A DNA stretch of 64,000 nt, taken from positions 3,475,001 through 3,539,000 of the forward strand of contig NZ_CP012700.1 in assembly GCF_001307295.1 (NCBI RefSeq). Direction: 5' to 3'. Of the stretch, positions 37,043-45,172 are shown piece by piece. Made by a program: the position numbers and the translations under genes. The notes beneath the pieces were generated by a model. The model was given only the letters and a program-made list of their open reading frames with translations, was not told where the DNA came from and did no database searches. Every line of letters begins with the position of its first letter. Positions within the stretch are counted from its first letter, which is position 1. Source of the stretch: Sphingopyxis macrogoltabida. Lineage in GTDB: Bacteria > Pseudomonadota > Alphaproteobacteria > Sphingomonadales > Sphingomonadaceae.

Positions 37043-37623
37043 TGTTGCGCGCGGCGCGTCTGGCACTCGCCGCAGCGATCCTCGCTGCGGCGGCGCCCGT
37101 CCGCGCCGAACCGGTCAGCATCCCGATCGCCGAGGTCGCCGATTCGGCGGAGGTCCGGCGCGAAGGCGATGCGATACGCCACCTTGCCTCGCAATATCTG
37201 TTTCCCGCGCAACTGGGGCAAATGCCGGCGCGCAAGTTGGTCGTCTACGCGCCGGGCAATATCTCCGTCCAATATACGCTGCGCGGCGGCGGGAACGGCG
37301 ACGGCTGGATCGATCTTTTCGTTTACCGGCCCGATGAGGGCACGCTGGCGGACGAGGCGCAATCGCTCGAAGCGCTGCTGATCGAACGCTATAAAGGCAC
37401 GCCGCTCCCGACCCCGCAAGGCTTCACCGACCCCGGCGCGCCGGTGATGAGCGGATGGTATGACGCCGAGATCGGCGGCAAACCCTATCTCACATATTAC
37501 CAGCTCGCCCGGCACGGCGACTGGGCCGTGAAAATACGGTTCAGCATGCCGCGCGAAGCGACGGACGACGTGCGGTCGCGTGCGGCAGAGGCTCTGGCCG
37601 ACCGGCCGACGCGCTGGCGCTGA
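37042..37623 (+). CDS. Hypothetical exported protein after clpX
   Basis: Predicted periplasmic protein of 193 residues, unknown family. A signal peptide (LALAAAILAAAAPVRAEP) is followed by a globular part with WIDLFVYRP, GTPLPTPQGFTDPGAPVMSGWYDAEIGGKPYLTYY and WAVKIRFSMP; it contains no cysteine. It starts at TGATG with clpX and is probably co-translated with it, so it may be part of the same stress response, but nothing in the sequence proves this. Confidence 0.75.
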
Positions 37624-37897
37624 GCCGCCCGGACATCCCGTTTCGAGTCGCGGTTGAACCATGTTGCATTGCAGCAACAGGCCCCGGAAAAAACGCATCC
37701 GCATTGGCGGACGTTAACCACCCTCCGACGGAATCCCGAAGCTTTTCCGCTGACCCCGCAACAGGTCGTCGCACCCCGCTTGCCCTGTCACAATTGCTGT
37801 CACAACCCTGCCACACGCGGGCTTCAGGGGCGCTCGCAGGTGAAGCGCACTCCCCCATTCTTGCGCGCCTGCCCAACGCAACAAGGGACATTGTGAC

Positions 37898-40800
37898 ATG
37901 AAACTTCGTTATTCGATCGCCGCGAGCCTGATGGCGATCGGCGCCGCAACCGCGATTGCCGCCCCGGCACAAGCCCAGCAGATCACGACCGGAATCCAGG
38001 GCCAGGTCAGCGACGACAGCGGCGCCGCGATCGGCGGCGCGACCGTCGTCGTCACCGACACCCGCACCGGCGCCGCGCGCACGATCACGACAGGAGCCGA
38101 CGGCCGCTTTGCCGCGACCGGCCTCGTCACCGGTGGCCCCTACAGCATCGCCGTTTCCGCCGATTCTTTCGAAGGCCAGACGATCCAGGACGTTTACACC
38201 TCGCTTCAGGGCAACACGAACCTCGCATTCTCGCTTGCCTCGGGCGGCGGCGAAATCGTCGTCACCGGGACGCGCGTCAAGGTGACGCAACTCGCGGTTG
38301 GCCCCGGCGTCAGCTTCAATACCGAAGTGTTGCAGAGTGCCCCGACCTTCAACCGCGACCTGCGCGACATCATCCGCCTCGACCCCCGCGTCAGCCTCGA
38401 CCGCGACGACGGCGGCTCGGGTCAGGATCGCATCTCGTGCCTCGGCGGCAACGACCGCGGCAACGCCTTCACCGTCGACGGCATCAGTCAGGGCGACATC
38501 TACGGCCTCAACGACACCGGCTTTTCGTCGCGCAGTTCGACCCCCATCCCCTATGACGCGATCCGCGAAACGCAGGTCCAGTTCGCGCCGTTCGATGTCG
38601 ATTACGGCCAGTTCACCGGCTGCGCGATCAACGCGGTGACCAAGTCGGGAACCAACGATTATCATTTCGGCGGTTTCTTCGAATATTCGGACAACGGCAT
38701 GCGCGGCGACAATGTGAAGGGCATCGGTGTCGCGCCGATCGAAGCCGACAAGCGCTGGGGCGTCTATCTGGGCGGACCGGTGATCAAGGACCGGCTGTTC
38801 CTGTTCGGCGCCTTCGAACGCCAGCGCGCCGGCCAGCCGCAGGACGAGGGTCCGAGCGGCGCCGACTATCCGACCGAAATGCCAGGCGTGTCGAAGGCGC
38901 AGTTCGACGAGATTCGCGGCGAAATCAACCGCATCTACGGCGTCGATACCGGCGATCTTGTCTATAGCCGTCCGTACAAGAACGACCGCTATTTCGTCCG
39001 CGCCGACTGGCAGATCAACGACGATCACCGGCTCGAGGGCACGTTCCAGCGGCTCGAGGAAACGACGCTGCGCGGCGACGACCTTGCGACCACCGGCACT
39101 TTCGCCAACACTGCGGTCGGCCGCAATACCTTCCTGCTGTCGGGGACAACGTCGAACTATTATTCGGGCCGCCTCTATTCGCAGTGGAGCGACCGTTTCT
39201 CCACCGAGCTCCGTTTCTCGCGCTCCGAGGTCCGCGACATTCAGGATCCGTTCGGCGGCGGTGAAGCGCAGTCGGCAAACCCGATCCCGCGCATCATAGT
39301 CGGCGTCGACAACGGCGCCGACGCGCCCGCGGGCGTGGTCAGTGCCGGTCCCGGCTTTTCGCGCACCGCGAACGACCTGCGCACCAACGTCAACCAGTAT
39401 CGCGCCGTCGGCCGCATCGACGCCGGGGCGCACCAGATCAAGTTCGGCGCCGAACTGAGCCAGGCCAGCCTGTTCAACCTGTTCGTCCAGAACGCAACCG
39501 GCACCCTGGTTTTCCGCAACATCGACGATCTGCGCGCCGGGCTGCTGTCGCCCGGATCGAACACGACGACGAGCGCGGCGAACGTCGTCGGCGGCACTGC
39601 GATCGGCGCCTACGGCAATTTCTCGCCGTCGGGCGACATCAACGACCTCGCCGCACGCTTCAAGCGCAGCATCTATTCGGTGTTCGTGCAGGATGAGTGG
39701 GAGATCAACAGCCAGTTGAAGGCGGTCGGCGGCGTCCGCGTCGAATGGTATGACGGCGGCCATCCCGAAGCCAACCCCAACTTCATGGCGCGCTATGGCT
39801 TTGCCAACACCGCGTCGTTCAGCAACCTGTCCCCGGTCGTCATGCCCCGTCTTGCGCTGACCTATGACGCCGACGATTTCGCGATCTTCGGCCGGCCGCA
39901 GTTCCGCGCCGGCGTGGGCATCTTCTCCGGCGGCGACCCGGTCGTCTGGTTCGGCAACGCCTTCCAGAACAACGGCTATCAGGGCGAGGGGCGCAGCACC
40001 GACGCCCCCTGCGCGGGACAGCTCGATGTGGTCAACGATGCCGGCCAGTATACCGGCCTTCCCGAATGCGTCGTGACTGCCGGTACGGCCAATGCATCGC
40101 GCGGTCTTGGCGACACCCAGTCGATCGATCCGAACATCAAGATGCCGACGGTGCTGCGCGCCAACGCCGGCTTCTCGTCCGAGCTGAACTTCGCGCCGTC
40201 GGGTTTCTTCTCAGGCTGGAACCTGACCGTCGATTATATCTACAGCCGCTATCGCAACCCGTTCAATATCATCGACCTGTCGCAGACCCCAGACATCCGC
40301 AAGGGGCTCGACGGCTATATGATCGACGGCCGCCCGATCTATGCGGCGATCGATCCGACGGTTGCAGGCTGTAACGCCCAGCTCACCGGCGTCAGCCCGG
40401 TCCCGGTCTGGCAGAATGTCACCGACGCCTGCTTCGCCACCAGCCGCGATGACGAGTTGATGCTGACCAACGCGCGCGGATACAGCAGCCAGGTCGCATC
40501 ATTCCTGCTGTCGAAGAATTTCGCGGGCGGGCTGTTCACCAGCGGCGGTGCGGTCGATTTCAGCGTCGGCTATGCCTTCACCGATTCGAACGACCGCCGG
40601 AGCATGTATAACTCGACTGCCGGTTCGAACTTCGACAACACCGCCGCCTTCGACCGCCAGCTCCTGCCCGCGTCGCGCAGCTTCTACAGCAGCAAGCACA
40701 ACATCACCGCGCAGCTATTCTTCACCGAAAACTTCTTCTCGGACCTGAAGACCAAGCTCGGGCTGACCTTCGTCGGCCGGTCGGGCCGTCCATACAGCCT

Positions 40801-41329
40801 GACCTTCTCCGACGGCGGGGTGTTTGCCGACAGCTCGTCGGGCAACGACAATGCATTGATCTACCTTCCGACGGGGATCGACGATCCGAACATTTCCGCA
40901 GATTCGGATATGGACGTTGTCGAGGGTCTCGTGGACTTCGCCAACGGCCTCGGCTGCGCGCGCAAATATATCGGCCGCACCGTGCCGCGGAACAGTTGTT
41001 CGAACGACTGGTATTTCGATGTCGACCTGTCCTTCTCGCAGGTAATTCCGGGTCCCGGCCGCCTGTTCGGCAAGAACGACAAGCTGAAGCTCTATGCGAC
41101 GGTCGACAATTTCCTGAACCTGCTCGACAATGGCTGGAACGTCCAGCGACGCCGCAATTATCTGGGGTTCCAGGATCTGGCGAAGGTCAGTGTCGGCGAG
41201 GATGGCCGCTATCTCTTCGTGCCGTCGTCGGCGAGCAATCCTGGCTACACCAATTACGACGCGGACAATCAGATCAACTTCAGCTCGTCGCTGTGGCGGA
41301 TCAAGGTTGGCGTTTCGTACGAATTCTGA
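37898..41329 (+). CDS. Oar-like TonB-dependent outer membrane receptor with carboxypeptidase-regulatory domain
   Basis: Outer-membrane protein of 1143 residues. After the signal (IAAPAQAQ) comes a carboxypeptidase-regulatory-like beta-sandwich (ITTGIQGQVSDDSGAAIGGATVVVTDT), then a plug domain and a large beta-barrel ending in the aromatic SYEF. This is the Oar/CarboxypepD_reg type of sphingomonads and myxobacteria, whose ligands are rarely known; it does not have a classical siderophore-receptor plug. No TonB/ExbBD genes are close. The 270-bp upstream gap contains paired TGTCACAA direct repeats and the weak dyad TGTTGC-N6-GCAACA at 37662-37679, but no clear promoter. Confidence 0.9.
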   Translation: MKLRYSIAASLMAIGAATAIAAPAQAQQITTGIQGQVSDDSGAAIGGATVVVTDTRTGAARTITTGADGRFAATGLVTGGPYSIAVSADSFEGQTIQDVYTSLQGNTNLAFSLASGGGEIVVTGTRVKVTQLAVGPGVSFNTEVLQSAPTFNRDLRDIIRLDPRVSLDRDDGGSGQDRISCLGGNDRGNAFTVDGISQGDIYGLNDTGFSSRSSTPIPYDAIRETQVQFAPFDVDYGQFTGCAINAVTKSGTNDYHFGGFFEYSDNGMRGDNVKGIGVAPIEADKRWGVYLGGPVIKDRLFLFGAFERQRAGQPQDEGPSGADYPTEMPGVSKAQFDEIRGEINRIYGVDTGDLVYSRPYKNDRYFVRADWQINDDHRLEGTFQRLEETTLRGDDLATTGTFANTAVGRNTFLLSGTTSNYYSGRLYSQWSDRFSTELRFSRSEVRDIQDPFGGGEAQSANPIPRIIVGVDNGADAPAGVVSAGPGFSRTANDLRTNVNQYRAVGRIDAGAHQIKFGAELSQASLFNLFVQNATGTLVFRNIDDLRAGLLSPGSNTTTSAANVVGGTAIGAYGNFSPSGDINDLAARFKRSIYSVFVQDEWEINSQLKAVGGVRVEWYDGGHPEANPNFMARYGFANTASFSNLSPVVMPRLALTYDADDFAIFGRPQFRAGVGIFSGGDPVVWFGNAFQNNGYQGEGRSTDAPCAGQLDVVNDAGQYTGLPECVVTAGTANASRGLGDTQSIDPNIKMPTVLRANAGFSSELNFAPSGFFSGWNLTVDYIYSRYRNPFNIIDLSQTPDIRKGLDGYMIDGRPIYAAIDPTVAGCNAQLTGVSPVPVWQNVTDACFATSRDDELMLTNARGYSSQVASFLLSKNFAGGLFTSGGAVDFSVGYAFTDSNDRRSMYNSTAGSNFDNTAAFDRQLLPASRSFYSSKHNITAQLFFTENFFSDLKTKLGLTFVGRSGRPYSLTFSDGGVFADSSSGNDNALIYLPTGIDDPNISADSDMDVVEGLVDFANGLGCARKYIGRTVPRNSCSNDWYFDVDLSFSQVIPGPGRLFGKNDKLKLYATVDNFLNLLDNGWNVQRRRNYLGFQDLAKVSVGEDGRYLFVPSSASNPGYTNYDADNQINFSSSLWRIKVGVSYEF

Positions 41330-41349
41330 TCGCGCGTCGCGCAAAGGAC

Positions 41350-41383
41350 AAAGGGCGCGGGGTCATTTCCCGCGCCCTTTTTC
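41350..41383 (+). terminator. Rho-independent terminator after TonB receptor
   Basis: AAAGGGCGCGGG and CCCGCGCCCTTT arms with a 7-base loop and a T-run, 20 bp after the receptor stop. It can act in both directions and also faces the end of sufE. Confidence 0.92.
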
Positions 41384-41401
41384 GTGTCGGCAATCGCGTC
41401 G

Positions 41402-41812
41402 TCAGCCCGCCGCGAGGCGGCGCGCGGTATCCTGAACGAGCGCGATCATATTGGGGACACCCTGCGTGCGGTTCGACGAGAGCTGGCGCGTCAGGTCGAA
41501 GGGGGCGAGCGCCGCCGCGATGTCCATCGCCGCGACCTCGGCCGCCGGCCGGTCCTGCACCGCCGCCAGCACCAGCGCGACGATACCCTTGGTGATCGCG
41601 GCATTGCTGTCGGCGAGGAAATGGAGGCGGCCATCGTCCTGCGGTACCGGATAGACCCAGACGCTCGCCGAACAGCCGCGCACCAGCGTCGCGTCGGTCT
41701 TGAGCGCGTCGGGCATCGCCTCGAGGGTGCGCCCGAGTTCGATCAGCAGGCGATAGCGATCGTCGCCGTCGAGAAAATCATATTCGTCGAAAATGTCGGA
41801 GAGGCTGCGCAT
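41402..41812 (-). CDS. sufE: SufE family sulfur acceptor protein
   Basis: Accepts persulfide sulfur from the cysteine desulfurase SufS for Fe-S cluster assembly. The 136-residue protein has the active Cys47 in VRGCSASVW and the ADSNAAITKGIVALV region. The suf operon itself is not in the window. ATG at 41812 gives the normal length; the upstream extension is low-quality sequence in another context. It follows the psp operon on the same strand but is separated by a strong stem-loop. Confidence 0.93.
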   Translation of the reverse strand: MRSLSDIFDEYDFLDGDDRYRLLIELGRTLEAMPDALKTDATLVRGCSASVWVYPVPQDDGRLHFLADSNAAITKGIVALVLAAVQDRPAAEVAAMDIAAALAPFDLTRQLSSNRTQGVPNMIALVQDTARRLAAG

Positions 41813-41851
41813 CGCAGCGCCAGTGGCAGATTTGTCGTCGCGGCGAAAGTC

Positions 41852-41887
41852 CCGCGTCGCCCCAGCAAGGGAATGGGGGCGACGCGG
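41852..41887 (-). terminator. Stem-loop at the end of the psp operon
   Basis: Perfect 12-bp arms CCGCGTCGCCCC and GGGGCGACGCGG around a 12-base loop, 20 bp past the stop of the last psp-locus gene. No clear T-run, so probably a Rho-assisted end or a 3' stabilising hairpin separating the operon from sufE. Confidence 0.6.
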
Positions 41888-41906
41888 ATCGGTGCGGGGC
41901 GGACCG

Positions 41907-42164
41907 TTACAGGTCGACGCCGGCCGCGATGGCTTCGAGCTTGCGCAGCCGTTCCTTGAGGTCGGCGATCTCGATCCGCGACCCGGCATGCGGGACGGCG
42001 GGGTCCTGCGGCATGCTGTGACCGGCGGCGAGTTCGTCGCGCTTCAGCGCGATCCAGTCACGCCAGCCGCGCAGCGCGACGAGGCTGATGATGGTGAGCG
42101 CAGCCAGCGCGACGGTCGCGACCAGCAGGTTGGCACCGAGTTCGGAAGCGATGATGGTGGCCAT
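41907..42164 (-). CDS. Small membrane/coiled-coil protein, last gene of psp locus
   Basis: PspB-like protein of 85 residues: an N-terminal membrane helix (LLVATVALAALTIISLVALRGW) and a C-terminal short helix ADLKERLRKLEAIAAGVDL. That helix resembles the ERIxVLERIA segment of its four neighbours but the following A-x-E-I-xx-LR part is missing. No known family beyond this resemblance. It is 26 bp downstream of the next psp gene and ends the operon at the stem-loop. Confidence 0.75.
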   Translation of the reverse strand: MATIIASELGANLLVATVALAALTIISLVALRGWRDWIALKRDELAAGHSMPQDPAVPHAGSRIEIADLKERLRKLEAIAAGVDL

Positions 42165-42190
42165 GGGTCGGCTCCTTCTTCGTCACGGGG

Positions 42191-42460
42191 TCAGGGGTGT
42201 GAACGGTCGCGCAGCCGCTCGATCTCTTCGTCGAGCGTCGCGGCGCGGTTATGGTCGGTGGCGATGCGTTCGAGCACCTGGATCCGCTCCTTTAAGGCGC
42301 GGATTTCGGCCTGCAACGCCTTGGTTTCGGCATCCTGATTCTGATTGCCGACGAAATATTCCCCGCCGCGATGGTCGCGGCGCACGCCGTATTTCGCGCG
42401 GATGATGCTGCCGATCGTCACGATGAGGACGATGCCGATCACCATTTCAAAGGGGTTCAT
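42191..42460 (-). CDS. PspB-like small membrane protein, tandem paralog 4
   Basis: 89 residues: membrane helix (FEMVIGIVLIVTIGSII), then RAKYGVRRDHRGGEYF, then a coiled coil with KERIQVLERIATD and the terminal LDEEIERLRD. The core RIxVLERIATD matches the paralogs at 42500, 42763 and 43093 closely, and the membrane-proximal RAKYG matches RAKHG of the paralog at 43093. A role in sensing or relaying envelope stress alongside PspB is inference. Confidence 0.78.
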   Translation of the reverse strand: MNPFEMVIGIVLIVTIGSIIRAKYGVRRDHRGGEYFVGNQNQDAETKALQAEIRALKERIQVLERIATDHNRAATLDEEIERLRDRSHP

Positions 42461-42499
42461 GGGAGGATCCTTTCCTTCTTATCGTTGTTGTCTGTCGTT

Positions 42500-42748
42500 T
42501 CAGTTCAGCGGCGCGTCGCGCAGCTTTTCGATCTCTTCGGCGACATCGACGCCGCGATCGGTGGCGATGCGTTCGAGAACGCGGACGCGCGCCTCCAGCC
42601 GTTCGGTCGCAGCGGCATATTGCGCCGCCTTTTCGGCGGTCGCCGCGGCCTGCACCTCGATCATCTTCTGCTGATGCTTCGACCAGAAGATAAAGCCGGC
42701 AAGCAGGAAGGGCGCAAGCGGTACGAGAATCCAGATGGTGTCACCCAT
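42500..42748 (-). CDS. PspB-like small membrane protein, tandem paralog 3
   Basis: 82 residues: one membrane helix (WILVPLAPFLLAGFIFWS), an Ala/Lys-rich helix, and the cassette EARVRVLERIATDRGVDVAE then EIEKLRD. It lacks the GYP-EN linker of the paralogs at 42763 and 43093. Good GGAGATAGACC site before the ATG. Function unknown; context places it in the psp operon. Confidence 0.78.
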   Translation of the reverse strand: MGDTIWILVPLAPFLLAGFIFWSKHQQKMIEVQAAATAEKAAQYAAATERLEARVRVLERIATDRGVDVAEEIEKLRDAPLN

Positions 42749-42762
42749 GGTCTATCTCCGGA

Positions 42763-43080
42763 TCAATTCGTGGGGCGCCGCAGCGCCTCGATCTCGCTCG
42801 CGACGCGGTGGCTTTCGTCGGTGACGATGCGTTCGACCACCGCGAGCCGGTCCTTCACCGAACCGAGTTCGGCGCGAAGCTGGGCATTTTCCTGGCTGAG
42901 GAGCTTGACCCGCTCCATCGCCTCGTCGCTGGTCTTCGGATAGACCGCCTTGCCCCAGCTGTTTTCGAGCGGATAGCCGTTCTTGACGCGGAGCCAGGTG
43001 GTGAAGACCCAGCCCGCCACCCCGGCCAGGCCGACGATCGCGGCGACGGGGGCAAGGACGTTGAGGGCATCGAGGTTCAT
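42763..43080 (-). CDS. PspB-like small membrane protein, tandem paralog 2
   Basis: 105 residues: membrane helix (VAAIVGLAGVAGWVFTTWL), linker RVKNGYPLENSWGKAVYP, then a coiled coil with KDRLAVVERIVTDESHRVA and SEIEALRR. The linker and first helix closely parallel the paralog at 43093 (TTWIRAKHGYPVENEWG), so the two are recent duplicates. Context places it in the psp operon. Confidence 0.8.
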   Translation of the reverse strand: MNLDALNVLAPVAAIVGLAGVAGWVFTTWLRVKNGYPLENSWGKAVYPKTSDEAMERVKLLSQENAQLRAELGSVKDRLAVVERIVTDESHRVASEIEALRRPTN

Positions 43081-43092
43081 GATATTTCCCTT

Positions 43093-43392
43093 TTATCGCA
43101 GACGGTCGATCTGGTCCGCGAGCTGCGCGGCCTGACCGTGATTTTCGGTTGCGATGCGTTCGAGCACCGAAATCCGCTCTTCGAGCCGGCCGATCTGGCT
43201 GGCGAGCTTGGCATTGTCGTCGGTCAAGAGCTTGATTTTTCGATCAGCGTCGGGGTCGGTTCGATGAACCGTGCCACCCCATTCATTCTCGACCGGATAG
43301 CCATGCTTGGCGCGGATCCAGGTGGTGAACATCCAGCCGCCGATCGACAATGCGATGATGGCGAGGACAAAGCCGGTACCACCGAAATTCAT
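43093..43392 (-). CDS. PspB-like small membrane protein, tandem paralog 1
   Basis: 99 residues: membrane helix (GFVLAIIALSIGGWMFTTWI), linker RAKHGYPVENEWGG, then coiled coil with EERISVLERIATENHG and the end QLADQIDRLR. It directly follows pspC, and its end QLADQIDRLR is nearly the same as the end of PspC (RLADEIDSLR). That shared tail suggests the cassette moved between genes. Context places it in the psp operon. Confidence 0.8.
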   Translation of the reverse strand: MNFGGTGFVLAIIALSIGGWMFTTWIRAKHGYPVENEWGGTVHRTDPDADRKIKLLTDDNAKLASQIGRLEERISVLERIATENHGQAAQLADQIDRLR

Positions 43393-43424
43393 CTGTCTTC
43401 TCCCTGTTGCCCGTCAGCCGCGTG

Positions 43425-43805
43425 TCAGCGCAGGCTGTCGATCTCGTCGGCGAGGCGACGGTTGTGGCTGGTGTAGTAAAGCTCGATGTCGGCGAGCCGC
43501 CGGTCGATGTCGCGGAAGCGCGACTTGATGTCGCGGGTCGACGCGGTCGGGTTCGAGCGCACGCCCTGCCAGAATTTCGCTTCCTCGTTCGAGCCATAGA
43601 GCGCGAAAGGCTTCGGCGTTCCCATCCAGGCGACCATCCAATAGGCGATCAGCGTCCAGGGAAAGCCCCCCATCAGCGTCAGCAGCACCGCGCCGACACG
43701 GACCCAGAGCACGTCGATCCCGCTATAGTCCGCGATCCCGGCGCACACGCCACTCCACTTGGCGTTCTGCTTATCGAGATAGAATTTGGTACGGCTGGCA
43801 GCCAT
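43425..43805 (-). CDS. pspC: PspC-domain envelope stress protein
   Basis: Membrane partner of PspB that releases PspA or PspF during envelope stress. The PspC domain (FYLDKQNAKWSGVCAGIADYSGIDVLWVRVG) and one long membrane segment (AVLLTLMGGFPWTLIAYWMVAWMG) are clear. At 126 residues it has a C-terminal cytoplasmic helix that ends RRLADEIDSLR, resembling the C-terminal cassette of the small paralogs that follow. ATG at 43805 comes 1 bp after the pspB stop. Confidence 0.93.
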   Translation of the reverse strand: MAASRTKFYLDKQNAKWSGVCAGIADYSGIDVLWVRVGAVLLTLMGGFPWTLIAYWMVAWMGTPKPFALYGSNEEAKFWQGVRSNPTASTRDIKSRFRDIDRRLADIELYYTSHNRRLADEIDSLR

Positions 43806-43806
43806 T

Positions 43807-44082
43807 TCAGTTCCTCCTGCTCATATTTTCAAGCTGCGCCAGATCCTCATCGCTGCGCACCGCGGGGCGGAAATCGGGATGGTCGGCGCTGATAATGCGT
43901 TCGACGGTATGAAGACGATTCTCGAGCCTGCGAGCCGTATCGTAAAGTTCGTCGAGGAGCTGTTCATCCTCTCCGGTCAGCGTCTTGGCCTGTTTCCACT
44001 TGGTGATGTAGTGGAGGATCAGCCAGGGCAGACCGAGGAAGAGCGTGCCGATGACGATCGGGACGATGATGATTTCTTCCAT
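43807..44082 (-). CDS. pspB: Phage shock protein B
   Basis: Small inner-membrane stress sensor, 91 residues. The N-terminal helix (IIVPIVIGTLFLGLPWLILHYITKW) and the cytoplasmic ARRLENRLHTVERIISADHPDFR match PspB, including the family ERI(L)-x-AxHPxFR signature. It lies 12 bp after pspA and 1 bp before pspC in the canonical A-B-C order. Confidence 0.93.
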   Translation of the reverse strand: MEEIIIVPIVIGTLFLGLPWLILHYITKWKQAKTLTGEDEQLLDELYDTARRLENRLHTVERIISADHPDFRPAVRSDEDLAQLENMSRRN

Positions 44083-44094
44083 CGGTCCGGCTCC

Positions 44095-44757
44095 TTAATT
44101 CTTGCCCTGCGCGGCCTTCAGCGCGGCGAGTTCGTCGGCGACCTTGTCGGCCGCCTGTAGTTCGGCGATCTCTTCGTCGAGCGACTTCTTGTAGCCGAGA
44201 CCCAGCGCATCGGCGCGGCCTTCGGCTTCGTCGACGCGGCGTTCGAGGATCTCGAAGCGCGAGAAGGCGTCCTCGACGCGGTCGCCGTTGGTCATCTCGC
44301 GCAGCTTGTAGCGGTTCTCGGCGCTTTCGAGGCGGTTGACGATGCTCGACTGGCGGGCGCGGGCTTCACTGAGCTTTTTCTGCAGCTTGGCGATGTCCGC
44401 TTCATAGCCTTTGAGCGAGTCGTCGAGGACGGCGATTTCGGCCTTCAGCTTCTCGGCCATGTCGCCGGCCTTCTGCTTTTCGACAAGCGCGGCAGTGGCG
44501 AGGTCTTCGCGGTCCTTCGACAGCGCGAGTTCGGCCTTTTCCTTCCAGCTGTCCTGCAGGCTTTCGAGCTTGGCGATGTGGCGGCGCATTTCCTTCTGGT
44601 CCGCGATCGTGCGGGCGGCGGAAGCGCGGACTTCGACGAGCGTTTCGTTCATCTCGAAGATGATCTGGCGGATCATCTTTTCGGGATCTTCGGCCCGGTC
44701 GAGCAGGTCGGTGACGTTGGCGGCAATGATGTCGCGGGTGCGTGAAAAAATACCCAT
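44095..44757 (-). CDS. pspA: Phage shock protein A
   Basis: ESCRT-III-like coiled-coil protein that supports damaged membranes and inhibits PspF. The 220-residue sequence starts MGIFSRTRDIIAANVTDLLDRAEDPEKMI, the typical amphipathic helix, and is helical throughout with long coiled coils. ATG at 44757 is chosen because it begins the family N-terminus; an upstream in-frame extension is non-conserved. It follows the 43-residue ORF by 105 bp and is under the sigma-54 promoter at 45055-45072. Confidence 0.96.
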   Translation of the reverse strand: MGIFSRTRDIIAANVTDLLDRAEDPEKMIRQIIFEMNETLVEVRASAARTIADQKEMRRHIAKLESLQDSWKEKAELALSKDREDLATAALVEKQKAGDMAEKLKAEIAVLDDSLKGYEADIAKLQKKLSEARARQSSIVNRLESAENRYKLREMTNGDRVEDAFSRFEILERRVDEAEGRADALGLGYKKSLDEEIAELQAADKVADELAALKAAQGKN

Positions 44758-44862
44758 CGGGAAACTCCTGTCGAAAATCTTGAGACCTTGTTGGTTGTCT
44801 GCGTAAAAAATGCCGGTGCCGGAGCGGGGCAAGGGGGGAGAGTGCCCCGGCACCGGTGCCGG

Positions 44863-44994
44863 TCAGGCCGTGAGGCCGACCGCCGGGGTTGTTGCAGCGG
44901 CGACCTGCGGCTGATCGATCACCCCGACGAGGATGGCCAGCGCTCCGACCGCGCTGAACGCGAAAGTGGCGGCATGGGCAAACATCATCTTCAT
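44863..44994 (-). CDS. Predicted 43-residue membrane peptide heading the psp operon
   Basis: Short ORF starting MKMMFAHAATFAFSAVGALA and ending VAAATTPAVGLTA, with one hydrophobic helix. It is the first ORF after the sigma-54 start, about 50 bp downstream, and has a GGAAG ribosome site 8 bp before the ATG. Its GC usage at third positions looks coding. It is below the size of most gene callers. Function is unknown; the place in the operon suggests an envelope-stress membrane peptide. Confidence 0.6.
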   Translation of the reverse strand: MKMMFAHAATFAFSAVGALAILVGVIDQPQVAAATTPAVGLTA

Positions 44995-45054
44995 GGTTCG
45001 ATCTTCCTTGGCTCTTGCTGCACCGGCACATGTTGCGCCGGTTCGTCATATTCT

Positions 45055-45072
45055 ATGCAGAGGCCGTGCCAA
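45055..45072 (-). promoter_or_regulatory. Sigma-54 promoter of the psp operon
   Basis: On the minus strand, TTGGCACGGCCTCTGCAT: the -24 GG and -12 GC are ten bases apart as required, with one mismatch (CTGCA for TTGCA). It faces pspA, beside the divergent sigma-54 activator gene pspF, the expected arrangement. Confidence 0.8.
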
Positions 45073-45135
45073 TTGGCGCGAACCGCAGAAAATGGCCGAA
45101 CTTCCCACTGAACTGCCTATTTTGGCGAATTTCCC

Positions 45136-45172
45136 TTGCCAATCAGCGGGAAATTTTGCCAATCATTGGGAA
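45136..45172. promoter_or_regulatory. Twin PspF enhancer sites (UAS I/II candidates)
   Basis: Two direct 17-bp repeats, TTGCCAATCAGCGGGAA (45136-45152) and TTGCCAATCATTGGGAA (45156-45172), differ at 2 positions and are 20 bp apart, two helical turns. They are roughly 90-125 bp upstream of the predicted psp start, where E. coli UAS sites lie. The second ends on the pspF ATG, which suggests PspF represses its own gene. A related inverted copy, TTCCCACTGAACTGCC, is near 45101-45116. Confidence 0.6.

Noticed and set aside
37662..37679. TGTTGC-N6-GCAACA dyad before the TonB receptor
   Set aside because: Arms of only 6 bp and no family match; could be chance. Noted only in the receptor entry.
37541..39763. 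740-codon minus-strand frame opposite the TonB receptor
   Set aside because: Antisense shadow; starts inside the receptor and has no homologous features.
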